Of a stretch of 38,507 nt of DNA, positions 1-7,668 are shown piece by piece. The position numbers and the translations under genes were made by a program. The notes under the pieces are model-generated. The model was not told the origin of the DNA. It searched no databases and saw only the letters and a program-made list of their open reading frames with translations. How positions within the stretch are numbered: the stretch's first letter is position 1; every line of letters begins with the position of its first letter. Origin of the DNA: Alistipes sp. (GTDB lineage: Bacteria > Bacteroidota > Bacteroidia > Bacteroidales > Rikenellaceae); assembly GCA_017646625.1 (NCBI GenBank), contig JAGCMF010000026.1:1-38507 (forward strand), read 5' to 3'.

Positions 1-515
1 CCTTGCTGAGACAGATAGACTACAAAAATTTGTTCATCTGTAAATCCATTTGCCTTGGTACACTCTATATATCTTGATAACTGAGCCTCCTGATCTGTTG
101 CGTTATAGATTTTATTCTCGAAAATAATGGCATATCCACCAGCCTTATCTCGCACCCAAAGGTCTATTCGACACTGCTCCTGCGTAATCAATGGTCTCTG
201 GATGGCTATGGAACGATATTCGTTATTTTGTTCAGCTATATACACCAACAGCGATTGTAATACTACATACTCCCCTGATTGCGATTTATATTGCAATAAT
301 TTACATAGTATGCGACTATGTCCGTTTTCGTTGATATGTAGTTCGTCAATCAGATTGAGATGATATGGCAACAGATGTCTATTCTGTTCGATGCAACGCT
401 TTACATCTGCCGCCAACTCCATTACAAAACTGATTTCAGACGCCTGCTGCTTTGCATCTTCGCCAACAATATAATCGACAAAGTCGAGTATCTGAGATAT
501 TCTGTTGTTATCCAT
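1..515 (-). CDS. PD-(D/E)XK nuclease superfamily protein (partial, 3' end missing)
   Basis: Reading the minus strand from an ATG at 515 gives 171 codons with no stop before the window edge, so the C-terminus is missing. The N-terminal half is helical. Near residues 126-145 there is a typical nuclease core: RIDLWVRD, then a short beta strand YAIIFENKI. This gives the D...E-x-K triad of PD-(D/E)XK enzymes, and it is followed by a helix resembling QEAQLSRYIE, as in the PDDEXK_4 type often annotated in Bacteroidota. Such proteins are usually orphan nucleases of unknown target, sometimes linked to defence. A promoter box lies just upstream and the next gene ends 36 bases away, so it is probably transcribed alone. 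The family call comes from the motif only; the specific role is unknown. Confidence 0.75.
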   Translation of the reverse strand, partial: MDNNRISQILDFVDYIVGEDAKQQASEISFVMELAADVKRCIEQNRHLLPYHLNLIDELHINENGHSRILCKLLQYKSQSGEYVVLQSLLVYIAEQNNEYRSIAIQRPLITQEQCRIDLWVRDKAGGYAIIFENKIYNATDQEAQLSRYIECTKANGFTDEQIFVVYLSQQ

Positions 516-537
516 TGTCTTGGGTCGTAGTCTATCA

Positions 538-545
538 CAAATTTA
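538..545 (-). promoter_or_regulatory. Bacteroidota -7 promoter box for the nuclease-like gene
   Basis: The minus strand reads TAAATTTG, matching the TAnnTTTG consensus of the Bacteroidota primary sigma factor. It lies 22 bases before the ATG at 515. The TTTG element expected near -33 was not convincingly seen. Confidence 0.45.
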
Positions 546-551
546 GTAAAA

Positions 552-1575
552 TTATTTCATTCTCACAAACTCATACAACTCGCGCAGGTAGTCGTCGATA
601 TTTTCATCCGAGTAGAAACAATCCTTTTGCGGGCGCCAATGATAATGCACTTTGTCGGAGAATGGCTCCTCCCACGACTCTACGCCCGGTATATCGGCAG
701 ATATATCCTCCAAATAATCGTGGAAATATTGGCGGGTGCGATTGGCTATCTCCTGCCCAAGTCGGATTTGTGGCGCACGATTCTGCTCCGCCTCGCGCAC
801 AAACTTATCCCTAAACTCCTCGAACGAACAATGCTCCCACCACTTCCAACCGCTGCCATCTTGCTCCTCCCAATGCTGATGCGTGACCTTGACCTCCACG
901 CAAAATGTCGGGAATGGAATAGGGCTTGTGGCAACTCAAATCGTGAACGGCGTGGCAGATGCAGAGGTGGCTCAATTTCTCGGCAGCGGGCTGTACGGAC
1001 TCATGCCAAGTCGTGCCATCGTTGAGGTCGTCTTTTATCCTCAACTCTTCGCAGGTCATTTCGGGGCGATAGTCGGCAGGTGAGCGGAGACACCAGCAAG
1101 ACTCTACCTCCTCCAATTTCAGATGCTCGCAAGTGTATAGCCAGTCAATAATGCAAAACATCTCGTAGAATTCCGAGCCGTAGTAGTCGTCATTCGCCAT
1201 TGGCAAAACAGAGCTGTGCCCATTCGGCGAAAACCTAAGCGAGCCCTCGACCTCCACATCGTTGTCAAATTCGGGATCGTAGGTCGAAGTCGCCATCTTA
1301 CGATAGACTGCCTCGGTACGGGCATACATCTTCTGCGTGAGGTCGTACAAACGGTTGTTCACCTGCTCCATACGCACAATCTCCTCGGGGGTAGCGACAA
1401 ACATTTTGTCGAGCAGATATTTGCGCTTCCAAATCAACTTTTCGACCTGCTCACATTTGCGCTGCGAACGAGTCCACTCCATATTAAACTCCACATTCTT
1501 GCCCGTGATGGCAAGAATCTTCTCCTCGATTTTCTGCACTTGCTCCCGCAGATGGGTATATTCTTTGTTTTTCAT
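552..1575 (-). pseudogene. Conserved hypothetical gene split by a one-base frameshift
   Basis: Two overlapping minus-strand frames, 811-1575 (254 codons) and 552-899 (115 codons), read as one protein if a single base is removed at the CCC triplet at 910-912. The joined product is about 340 residues. Its N-terminus is charged and helical (KNKEYTHLREQVQKIEEKI). The middle is Cys/His/Trp-rich (HLCICHAVHDLSCHKPYSIP), and the C-terminus is acidic and aromatic (HYHWRPQKDCFYSDENIDDY). After the join the phrase runs SIP-TFCVEVKVTHQHW, which is far more protein-like than the unshifted tail. I do not recognise the family. The break could be a real mutation, a sequencing error or, less likely, programmed +1 shifting at CCC-G. 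Confidence 0.7.
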
Positions 1576-1598
1576 AATAAGTGGGATGTAATTTTCGG

Positions 1599-1606
1599 CA
1601 AAACTA
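1599..1606 (-). promoter_or_regulatory. -7 promoter box for the frameshifted gene
   Basis: The minus strand reads TAGTTTTG, a TAnnTTTG match 23 bases before the ATG at 1575. Confidence 0.45.
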
Positions 1607-1680
1607 CACCACCAAACTGCCCAAATATGACAGATTAGAATTTCAAAGACAAAAAGAGCAGAATGTTGAATTTTATTTAA

Positions 1681-1770
1681 GCCGTACCAGTAGCACCAAT
1701 TGACTTTAATTTAGACTACATAGAAGACTACACGCAAAGAGATGAATTAGAGTACAAACGATTTCTGTGA
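1681..1770 (+). pseudogene. Possible 3' remnant of a lost gene
   Basis: The plus strand encodes 29 protein-like residues ending in DYIEDYTQRDELEYKRFL and a TGA stop. A TAA lies directly before this stretch and there is no start codon, so it cannot be an intact gene. The charged, regular composition suggests the tail of a decayed gene, but the stretch is too short to exclude chance. Confidence 0.2.
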
Positions 1771-1818
1771 GTATTGTCGTTTTACAGTCTAATAATCCAA
1801 CAGATTGTAAATAAACAA

Positions 1819-1850
1819 TTTCGGCGGTGAAATTTAATTCACCGCCGAAA
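1819..1850 (-). terminator. Rho-independent terminator of the DUF4301 gene
   Basis: A perfect 13-bp inverted repeat (arms 1819-1831 and 1838-1850, core CGGCGGTGAA) encloses a 6-base loop. In the minus direction it is followed by a T-rich run (TTGTTTATTT). It lies about 50 bases after the DUF4301 stop. Confidence 0.8.
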
Positions 1851-1897
1851 AAGGATAATCCTTTTCAGGGTCTCCGCTGCTGAATTATACTGCTCTA

Positions 1898-3331
1898 TTA
1901 CTGGTGCTCTGGGCGTAGAAGGTCCTGAACAACCTTAACAGGTGAGAAGGTGGTGATTGGTACCTCCACGAAGATGGTGTTCCAATTGGCCATTGCACCA
2001 TTCCAGAGACCTGGAAGCTCCTGTGCGCGTAGCTCACGACCACCTGCTGACTTCGATGATATGAAGCCTGTCTTTGGGTCTGTGTACTTTGTGAGGTCGT
2101 ACTTTGTGCCGTCATGGCGCATAACGCCGCAGACGAGATCTACAGGGTTGAAGTGTGTGGCCTCCTTCATAAGGTGCATATCCTCCTTGGCAATCTGGCT
2201 TGACTCGGCAATCTGCAACTGCTCGCGACCCTCATCATCGCGCACCCAGAATGGGCCGCCACCAGGCTCACCCTCATTCTTTACCATGCCGCATACGCGA
2301 ATAGGGCGATCGAGGGTCTTTACTAAAAGCTCGCGTGTGGCATTCTCTGGGAGCTTGCAGCATAGCTCGTCACGAAGGAATGTTGCAGCCTCTGCGGTGC
2401 GGTCCTCGCCAGCCTCAAGGGCCTTTAATAGCTCAAATGAACGACTCTGCAGGCGAAGAAGCTCTCCAGCGAGTACCTTCTTGAATGTTACGGTATCCTC
2501 CTTGCGTTCGTCTGTTGTCACGTTGTCGATGTTCTTCACAAAGATTATATCGGCATTGAGTTTATCGAGGTTGGTGATAAGCGCACCGTGACCCGCAGGG
2601 CGGAAGAGGAGTGATCCATCGTCATTGCGGAATGGTGTGTTGTCAGGGTTTACCGCAATGGTGTCTGTTGCAGGGCTCTGGATAGAGAATGATATGTTGT
2701 ACTTGATGTCGAACTTCTGCTCGTAGTGGCTCTGGCGTTCCTTGAGGAGTGCCTCGAAACCCTCCTGGTGCTCGGGTGATACGGTGAAGTGGAGGTTTGC
2801 AGATGTGCCATTTGAGGCGTATAGCGCTGCCTCCACAAGGTGCTCCTCAACAGGCTTGCGTGCACCATCCTTATATGAGTGGAAGGTTACAAGACCCTTT
2901 GGCTTTGCGCCATAGTTAAGGCCGTCAATGATAATGTTGCGTACGACATCCTTATCGTCAATCTGTGGCTGTAGGTACTTTGCAAGCTCGGGGAAGAAGG
3001 CGAACTTCTCGAGGTTTATGATGAGCTTGTCGATGCCTGGTGTGCGCTTGTCGTCGTTCACATACTCGAACAACTCCTTGAACATACGTGTTGCGGCACC
3101 TGATGCTGGCACAAACTTTATTGTCTTGAGGCTCTTTGCACGTGTGTCATATAGCTCGCGTGCTGCATCTACTTGCTTCTCGTTGAGCTGCTTTACACCA
3201 TCGCCACCCGCCGCTGCGCGGATAACGGGGAGTGCAGGGAAGCCCTTCTTGAAGTTCTCAATCTGTTGCTCTACAGTCTCGACACTTATGCCGCGTGCCT
3301 CGATCTGTGTGATGTCCTGACGTGTAAACAT
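1898..3331 (-). CDS. DUF4301 family protein
   Basis: This 477-residue protein matches my memory of the DUF4301 family, which is almost confined to Bacteroidota and has no assigned function. Residues 76-90 read FVPASGAATRMFK, resembling the glycine-rich G-x-G-x-R-M loop of sugar-nucleotide pyrophosphorylases. The downstream segments KPKGLVTFHSY and KPVEEHLVEAA echo the K-P-x(n)-K-P pattern of those enzymes. A nucleotidyltransferase-like fold is therefore plausible, but that is inference. There is no signal peptide, so it should be cytoplasmic. It has its own promoter box at 3401-3408 and its own terminator at 1819-1850, so it is probably a single-gene transcript divergent from murB. The start ATG at 3331 leaves a leader of about 65 bases. 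Confidence 0.85.
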   Translation of the reverse strand: MFTRQDITQIEARGISVETVEQQIENFKKGFPALPVIRAAAGGDGVKQLNEKQVDAARELYDTRAKSLKTIKFVPASGAATRMFKELFEYVNDDKRTPGIDKLIINLEKFAFFPELAKYLQPQIDDKDVVRNIIIDGLNYGAKPKGLVTFHSYKDGARKPVEEHLVEAALYASNGTSANLHFTVSPEHQEGFEALLKERQSHYEQKFDIKYNISFSIQSPATDTIAVNPDNTPFRNDDGSLLFRPAGHGALITNLDKLNADIIFVKNIDNVTTDERKEDTVTFKKVLAGELLRLQSRSFELLKALEAGEDRTAEAATFLRDELCCKLPENATRELLVKTLDRPIRVCGMVKNEGEPGGGPFWVRDDEGREQLQIAESSQIAKEDMHLMKEATHFNPVDLVCGVMRHDGTKYDLTKYTDPKTGFISSKSAGGRELRAQELPGLWNGAMANWNTIFVEVPITTFSPVKVVQDLLRPEHQ

Positions 3332-3400
3332 AGTCGTATTGTTATTATTGATGTTGTAAATTGTCCACTCTGTAGTGAAGAATATCCGCTAAATAATTCC

Positions 3401-3408
3401 CAAATATA
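3401..3408 (-). promoter_or_regulatory. -7 promoter box for the DUF4301 gene
   Basis: The minus strand reads TATATTTG, a full consensus match, 69 bases before the ATG at 3331. It is almost back to back with the murB promoter box. Confidence 0.65.
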
Positions 3409-3420
3409 GCAAAAATTTTT

Positions 3421-3428
3421 TAACTTTG
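3421..3428 (+). promoter_or_regulatory. -7 promoter box for the murB operon
   Basis: TAACTTTG matches TAnnTTTG and ends only 4 bases before the murB ATG. If it is used, the transcript would start at or next to the start codon and be essentially leaderless. Confidence 0.55.
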
Positions 3429-3432
3429 CGCT

Positions 3433-4446
3433 ATGAAACGCATATATAATGATATAAATCTTCAGAATCGCAATAGTTTTGGTGTTGTGCAGAGTGCTCG
3501 CACGCTTGTAGAGTTTGAGAGTGCAGAGGATTTGCGCAGCTACTTTGCGGAGCATAAGCCCGAAAAATGGTATGTTCTCGGCGCAGGAAATAATACACTC
3601 TTCACAAAGGATTATGATGGTGTGCTCTTCACGCCCGTGTCGCGCGAGGTTAGGGTGCTGGAGGATGATGATAGGGGTGTTATGCTACGCGTGGATGCTG
3701 CGGCTGATTGGGATGAGCTTGTGGCATGGAGTGTGGAGAATGGCCTGTGGGGCATGGAGAACCTATCGGCAATACCGAGCTCTGTGGGTGCTGCGCCCGT
3801 GCAAAATATAGGTGCTTATGGTGCCGAGGCCAAGGATGTGATCACCGTGGTTGAGTATTTCGACACACGCACTTTGGAGGTTGTGCGACTCTCTAATGAT
3901 GAGTGTCGCTTTGCCTACCGTGAGAGTATCTTTAAGCAGGAGCTTAAGGGTGTGGCTATAATTGTTGCTGTGGAGTTCATGCTGCGTCGCGAGGCGAGAC
4001 CTAATCTCGGCTATGGTGATGTGATTAAGGAGGTGGAGGCGCGTGGCGGTGCTACGCTGCGTAACATTAGAGATGCGATATGTGCCATTAGAGCAAGCAA
4101 GCTGCCTGACCCCAAGGTGCTTGGTAATGCTGGTAGTTTCTTTAAGAATCCTATCGTTAGTAGAGGTGTGGCTGATGCGCTGCTTGCTACATATCCCGAT
4201 ATGCCATGCTATGCTGTGCCGGGTGATGAGGGTGTCGTGAAGCTCGCTGCAGGATGGCTCATAGATAAATCGGGGTTGAAGGGTTATCGTCAGGGTGCTG
4301 TCGGTGTTCATGACCGTCAGGCTCTTGTCTTGGTGAACCATGGTGGCGCCACTGGTGGCGATGTTTTGGAGCTTGCATACCATGTCTGCCGATGTGTAAA
4401 GGAGCATTTCGGCGTGGAGATAAGCCCCGAGGTTAATATTTTGTAG
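3433..4446 (+). CDS. murB: UDP-N-acetylenolpyruvoylglucosamine reductase MurB
   Basis: This FAD-dependent cytoplasmic enzyme reduces UDP-GlcNAc-enolpyruvate with NADPH to UDP-N-acetylmuramate, the second committed step of peptidoglycan synthesis. At 337 residues it has the usual type I MurB length. The FAD-binding part shows LGAGNNTLF and LSAIPSSVGAAPVQNIGAYG. The substrate segment CRFAYRESIFK matches the type I Tyr/Arg region. The proton-donor serine is Ser235 in AGSFFKNP, and the C-terminal catalytic glutamate is Glu333 in SPEVNIL. The ATG at 3433 is the only methionine before the conserved NSFG start of the fold. It heads the operon with tilS 2 bases downstream. Confidence 0.97.
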   Translation: MKRIYNDINLQNRNSFGVVQSARTLVEFESAEDLRSYFAEHKPEKWYVLGAGNNTLFTKDYDGVLFTPVSREVRVLEDDDRGVMLRVDAAADWDELVAWSVENGLWGMENLSAIPSSVGAAPVQNIGAYGAEAKDVITVVEYFDTRTLEVVRLSNDECRFAYRESIFKQELKGVAIIVAVEFMLRREARPNLGYGDVIKEVEARGGATLRNIRDAICAIRASKLPDPKVLGNAGSFFKNPIVSRGVADALLATYPDMPCYAVPGDEGVVKLAAGWLIDKSGLKGYRQGAVGVHDRQALVLVNHGGATGGDVLELAYHVCRCVKEHFGVEISPEVNIL

Positions 4447-4448
4447 TT

Positions 4449-5792
4449 ATGTTTCTACTTGACGCATTTGAAAAACATATAGAGGAGAATAAACTCTTTA
4501 CGCACGATGATAAGGTGTTGCTCACAGTGTCGGGTGGTGTAGACTCCATGGTCATGATGTCACTCACGGCAGCTGCAGGCTACCACTTTGGTGTTGCACA
4601 CTGCAACTTCCAACTTCGTGGTAAGGAGAGTGATGAGGATGAGGTGCTCGTGGAGCATGAGGCGAAGCGCTATGGCGCGGAGTTCTTCAATAAGCGCTTC
4701 GACACTACGGGCGAGATGGAACGTACGGGTGAGTCTATGGAGATGGCGGCACGTCGTCTGCGTTATGCTTGGTTCAGGGAGCTCTGCGATGAACACGGCT
4801 ATACTGTCATTGCCATTGCACATCACAGCAACGACTCCATAGAGACCTTCTTCATTAATATGTTGCGTGGTACTGGCTTGCGTGGTCTTACGGGTATCAC
4901 CACACAGGTGGGTCGTGTTGTGCGTCCCATGATGTTCGCAACACGTAAGGATATTCACGACTATGCCGTGGCGCACCGCATACCCTTCAGGGAGGATTCG
5001 TCGAATCGTTCTACGAAGTATCTACGCAATAAGGTGCGTATAGGCCTTGTGCCAATGCTCAAGGAGATAAATCCGCAGTTCACAACGATAATGCGTCGTA
5101 ACATCTCGCGCTTGAGTCAGGCGCAGGACTTCATTACGTCGGCAATAAATATAGTCAAGAGTGAGAGCCTCGAGCAACAGGGAGACATCTACCGTCTCAA
5201 GGTTGCCAACATACGCCCTACACTACCACGCAACTATGTCATATATGAGATTCTTAACTCGGAGTTCGGCTTCAAGGGCGATGTTGTAGATGCCCTATGT
5301 CATGCATTGGATAGTGATGCTACGGGTCGTAGGTTCTATGCCCGAGAGTGGGTTGCGGTGGTTGATAGGGGCGATGTTGTCATTACTACCGTTACGGAGG
5401 ATGATAGCTGTGAGACTATCGTGGAGAAGAACACTATGCGTTCATATGCTGGTGGCTCGGTGCTATACTATGAGTATTGCAATATCGACTTTATTGATAA
5501 TCTCGACCAGGGCGATAATGTGGCCCTCCTCGACGCTGATAAGCTAAAGTTTCCGCTTAAGGTGCGCCGTTGGCAGGATGGCGACTGGTTTGTTCCATTT
5601 GGCATGTCGGGGCGTAAGAAGTTGAGTGACTACCTCATAGATAAGAAGGTCTCTATGGCCGAGAAGAGTCGTCAGTTTGTTCTTGTGTCGGGCGACGATA
5701 TCGTGTGGGTTATTGGTCGAAGACTGGATGATAGATTTGCTATCACTCGCAGGACAGAGAATGTGTTGAGGGTTGTGCGTGATACACTATAA
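4449..5792 (+). CDS. tilS: tRNA(Ile)-lysidine synthetase TilS
   Basis: TilS attaches lysine to cytidine 34 of the CAU-anticodon isoleucine tRNA using ATP, so that the tRNA reads AUA. The N-type ATP pyrophosphatase loop is SGGVDS at residues 28-33, followed by HCNFQLRGKESDEDE, a typical TilS signature. HHSNDSIETFFINMLRGTGL and the segment REDSSNRSTKYLRNKVR fit the catalytic domain. The C-terminal domain (from about residue 360) contains VRRWQDGDWFVPFGMSG and KKLSDYLIDKK, as in full-length TilS. At 447 residues it is complete. It starts 2 bases after murB and is probably translationally coupled. AUA codons occur often in neighbouring genes, so the enzyme has clear work to do. Confidence 0.97.
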   Translation: MFLLDAFEKHIEENKLFTHDDKVLLTVSGGVDSMVMMSLTAAAGYHFGVAHCNFQLRGKESDEDEVLVEHEAKRYGAEFFNKRFDTTGEMERTGESMEMAARRLRYAWFRELCDEHGYTVIAIAHHSNDSIETFFINMLRGTGLRGLTGITTQVGRVVRPMMFATRKDIHDYAVAHRIPFREDSSNRSTKYLRNKVRIGLVPMLKEINPQFTTIMRRNISRLSQAQDFITSAINIVKSESLEQQGDIYRLKVANIRPTLPRNYVIYEILNSEFGFKGDVVDALCHALDSDATGRRFYAREWVAVVDRGDVVITTVTEDDSCETIVEKNTMRSYAGGSVLYYEYCNIDFIDNLDQGDNVALLDADKLKFPLKVRRWQDGDWFVPFGMSGRKKLSDYLIDKKVSMAEKSRQFVLVSGDDIVWVIGRRLDDRFAITRRTENVLRVVRDTL

Positions 5793-5803
5793 TATGTTAT
5801 ACT

Positions 5804-6880
5804 ATGGCAAAGACGTTGAGTTTTAGTGATTCTCTTGCGCGATATAATACAATTATGCAGGATATCGCAGCGCGTAGGTTTGCTCCCATATACCTTCTTT
5901 CTGGTGATGAGGGCTACTTTATTGATGCCATATGTGATGCGCTATCCAAGAGTATCCTTAACGAGGTAGAACGTGCCTTCAATCTGGTTACCGTATATGG
6001 TCAGGATAGTGATGTAGGTAAGGTTGTTATGTTGTGTCGCCAGATGCCCATGATGGGTTCTTATCAGGTTGTCATTGTGCGTGAGGCGCAGCAGCTAACC
6101 AAAATTGAAAACCTTGTACACTACACCTCGACCCCCCAGCCTTCTACGATACTTATTATCTGCTACAAGAATAAGGAGCAGGGGCGTGGTGTTGATAAGC
6201 GCACGGCATTCTATAAGAGTTGTGTTAAGTCGGGTTGTCTCTTTGAGTCTGTGCGTCCACGTGAGTATGAGGTGGATATGTGGCTTAATCCCTATATCGC
6301 CTCTGTAGGGTTCCGCTTTGAGCCCAAGGCGCTTGCCATGCTTAAGGAGCATGTGGGTATGGACTTGTCTCGCATGGCGCATGAGATAGATAAGCTGAAG
6401 ATATCTATGCCAGAGAATGAGCGCACAGTCACTGATAGTAATATAGAGCAGTATATAGGACTCTCAAAGGAGTTTAATAACTTTGAGCTTAACGAAGCTG
6501 TGCTCAAGAAGGATGTTGCGCGTGCTATGTATATCGCCGAGCACTTTGCGCATAACCCAAAGAGTTATCCTGTCACGTTGACCATTGCGATGCTCTTTGC
6601 TCTCTTTCAGCAGTTGTTCCTTCTGAACTATCATATGTGGATGATGCGTAAGAAGCAGGTGCCTCTTCCTCCTGATATGGAACTTATGCGCCTTGTGCGT
6701 GCTAACAACCTATATGCCCTTAAGGAGCTTAAGATAAATGTTGTTAGGTGGCCAAATACAAAGGTATTTGGTATACTTGGCTTGTTGCGCGAGTATGATG
6801 CAAAGAGTAAGGGTGTTGACTCTGGTGGATTGGATGGCGGCGAGTTGCTCAAGCAGTTGCTGCTCATGATATTCATGTAG
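5804..6880 (+). CDS. holA: DNA polymerase III delta subunit
   Basis: The delta subunit is the clamp-opening wrench of the replicative clamp loader. The 358-residue length and layout fit HolA: the early motif FAPIYLLSGDEGYFIDAI, then GSYQVVIVREAQQLTKIENL in the ATPase-like fold. It has no working Walker A motif, as is normal for delta. The middle domain carries HVGMDLSRMAHEIDKL, the family's characteristic LxxExxKL-type segment, and then SKEFNNFELNEAVLKKD. The helical collar domain forms the C-terminus. The gene starts 11 bases after tilS and belongs to the murB operon. Confidence 0.93.
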   Translation: MAKTLSFSDSLARYNTIMQDIAARRFAPIYLLSGDEGYFIDAICDALSKSILNEVERAFNLVTVYGQDSDVGKVVMLCRQMPMMGSYQVVIVREAQQLTKIENLVHYTSTPQPSTILIICYKNKEQGRGVDKRTAFYKSCVKSGCLFESVRPREYEVDMWLNPYIASVGFRFEPKALAMLKEHVGMDLSRMAHEIDKLKISMPENERTVTDSNIEQYIGLSKEFNNFELNEAVLKKDVARAMYIAEHFAHNPKSYPVTLTIAMLFALFQQLFLLNYHMWMMRKKQVPLPPDMELMRLVRANNLYALKELKINVVRWPNTKVFGILGLLREYDAKSKGVDSGGLDGGELLKQLLLMIFM

Positions 6881-6895
6881 TATATAATCCTGTAT

Positions 6896-7666
6896 ATGAG
6901 ATTGTTGGTGTGGGACGATGGATGTGTTGTGGAGGCTTCGCAGTTTAGCCTTCATCACCCCTATGTGCTTCAACGTATACACACCATTGGTTATAAGGCC
7001 TATAACCTCGAACGACATGTTGCGCTTATGCGCGATGCCTCTATTGCTCTCTTTGGCTTCGCTTCGCTATGCCGTGTTGAGGATGCAGCGCACATCATAC
7101 GTAGGCTTCTCGAGGCGTCGCGCGTGTCACTGTCGTTGAGTTGTCCTGTGGCCATGCGCCTCGAGTCATCAGGAAGGCTATCGTTTGAGGTTGAGATGCC
7201 GTCATTTACGGCTGGGTGTTACTTGCGTGCCTCGCGTCCTGTGGCAGCACTCATTCGCGCCTCTATGCCCCAGAGTGTTGTGCAGACATCCGTAACCGTG
7301 GCTATAGATGCTATGACTGATAGTCGTATTGTGGGATATGGTGATGTCGCGCTATGGCTTGATGATGCTGATGAGCTAATAAGTTGCCCCTGGAGGCCTG
7401 TCTTTGGTGTCTATGGAGGTAGGGTGTATACCTCGGCGGAATATGAGAGTGTGGAGTATGTTATGGCGCGCGATGCTATACGTCGTTTGGGCATGGAGCT
7501 TGAGGTGCGAAGCATACCTCTAAATGCTCTTATACATATGGATGAAATCTTTATTGTCGATGTCATGGGTGTGACATCTGTGCTGTCTATAAAAGAGCAT
7601 AGGCTCCTCTCTATGGCCACGTCGCGTATAGCCGATAGAATGGAGCCTAAACCCTCAAAATCGTAA
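6896..7666 (+). CDS. Class IV aminotransferase-like protein, apparently lacking catalytic lysine
   Basis: The overall pattern is that of PLP fold-type IV enzymes such as PabC. An N-terminal segment YKAYNLERHVALMRDA matches the R-x-HLxRL region. The core is GDVALWLDD, then VFGVYGGRVYTS. The C-terminal segment MDEIFIVDVMGVTSVLSI matches the DEVFLTGT...GVTPV region. In PabC the PLP lysine lies about 20 residues before the ALLLD motif; here the whole segment from about residue 108 to 175 has no lysine. The PLP-contacting EG/SN motif is also replaced by SCPW. The protein may therefore be a non-catalytic relative or use different chemistry. At 256 residues it is slightly short. It ends the murB operon and lies tail to tail with the ROK gene, 2 bases away. 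Confidence 0.7.
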   Translation: MRLLVWDDGCVVEASQFSLHHPYVLQRIHTIGYKAYNLERHVALMRDASIALFGFASLCRVEDAAHIIRRLLEASRVSLSLSCPVAMRLESSGRLSFEVEMPSFTAGCYLRASRPVAALIRASMPQSVVQTSVTVAIDAMTDSRIVGYGDVALWLDDADELISCPWRPVFGVYGGRVYTSAEYESVEYVMARDAIRRLGMELEVRSIPLNALIHMDEIFIVDVMGVTSVLSIKEHRLLSMATSRIADRMEPKPSKS

Positions 7667-7668
7667 CA

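Larger units (their letters stand above)
1576..1897. other. Intergenic stretch between two minus-strand genes
   Basis: This 322-base AT-rich gap holds the promoter box at 1599-1606, a short coding-like scrap on the plus strand at 1681-1770, and the terminator at 1819-1850. A second small dyad follows directly (AAAAGGAT then ATCCTTTT, near 1849-1865). No tRNA, repeat array or mobile-element end was seen. Confidence 0.5.

Noticed and set aside
903-920. Programmed frameshift as the main explanation for the split gene
   Set aside because: There is a CCC slip codon but no nearby zero-frame stop or stimulatory structure; mutation or sequence error is simpler.
1950-2591. 213-codon plus-strand frame opposite DUF4301
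   Set aside because: It is Ser/Arg-rich, as expected from reading opposite a biased gene, and has no recognisable motif.
3763-4407. Long open frame antisense to murB
   Set aside because: It lies wholly inside murB, is Thr/His/Ile-rich like an antisense shadow, and has no promoter box or family resemblance.
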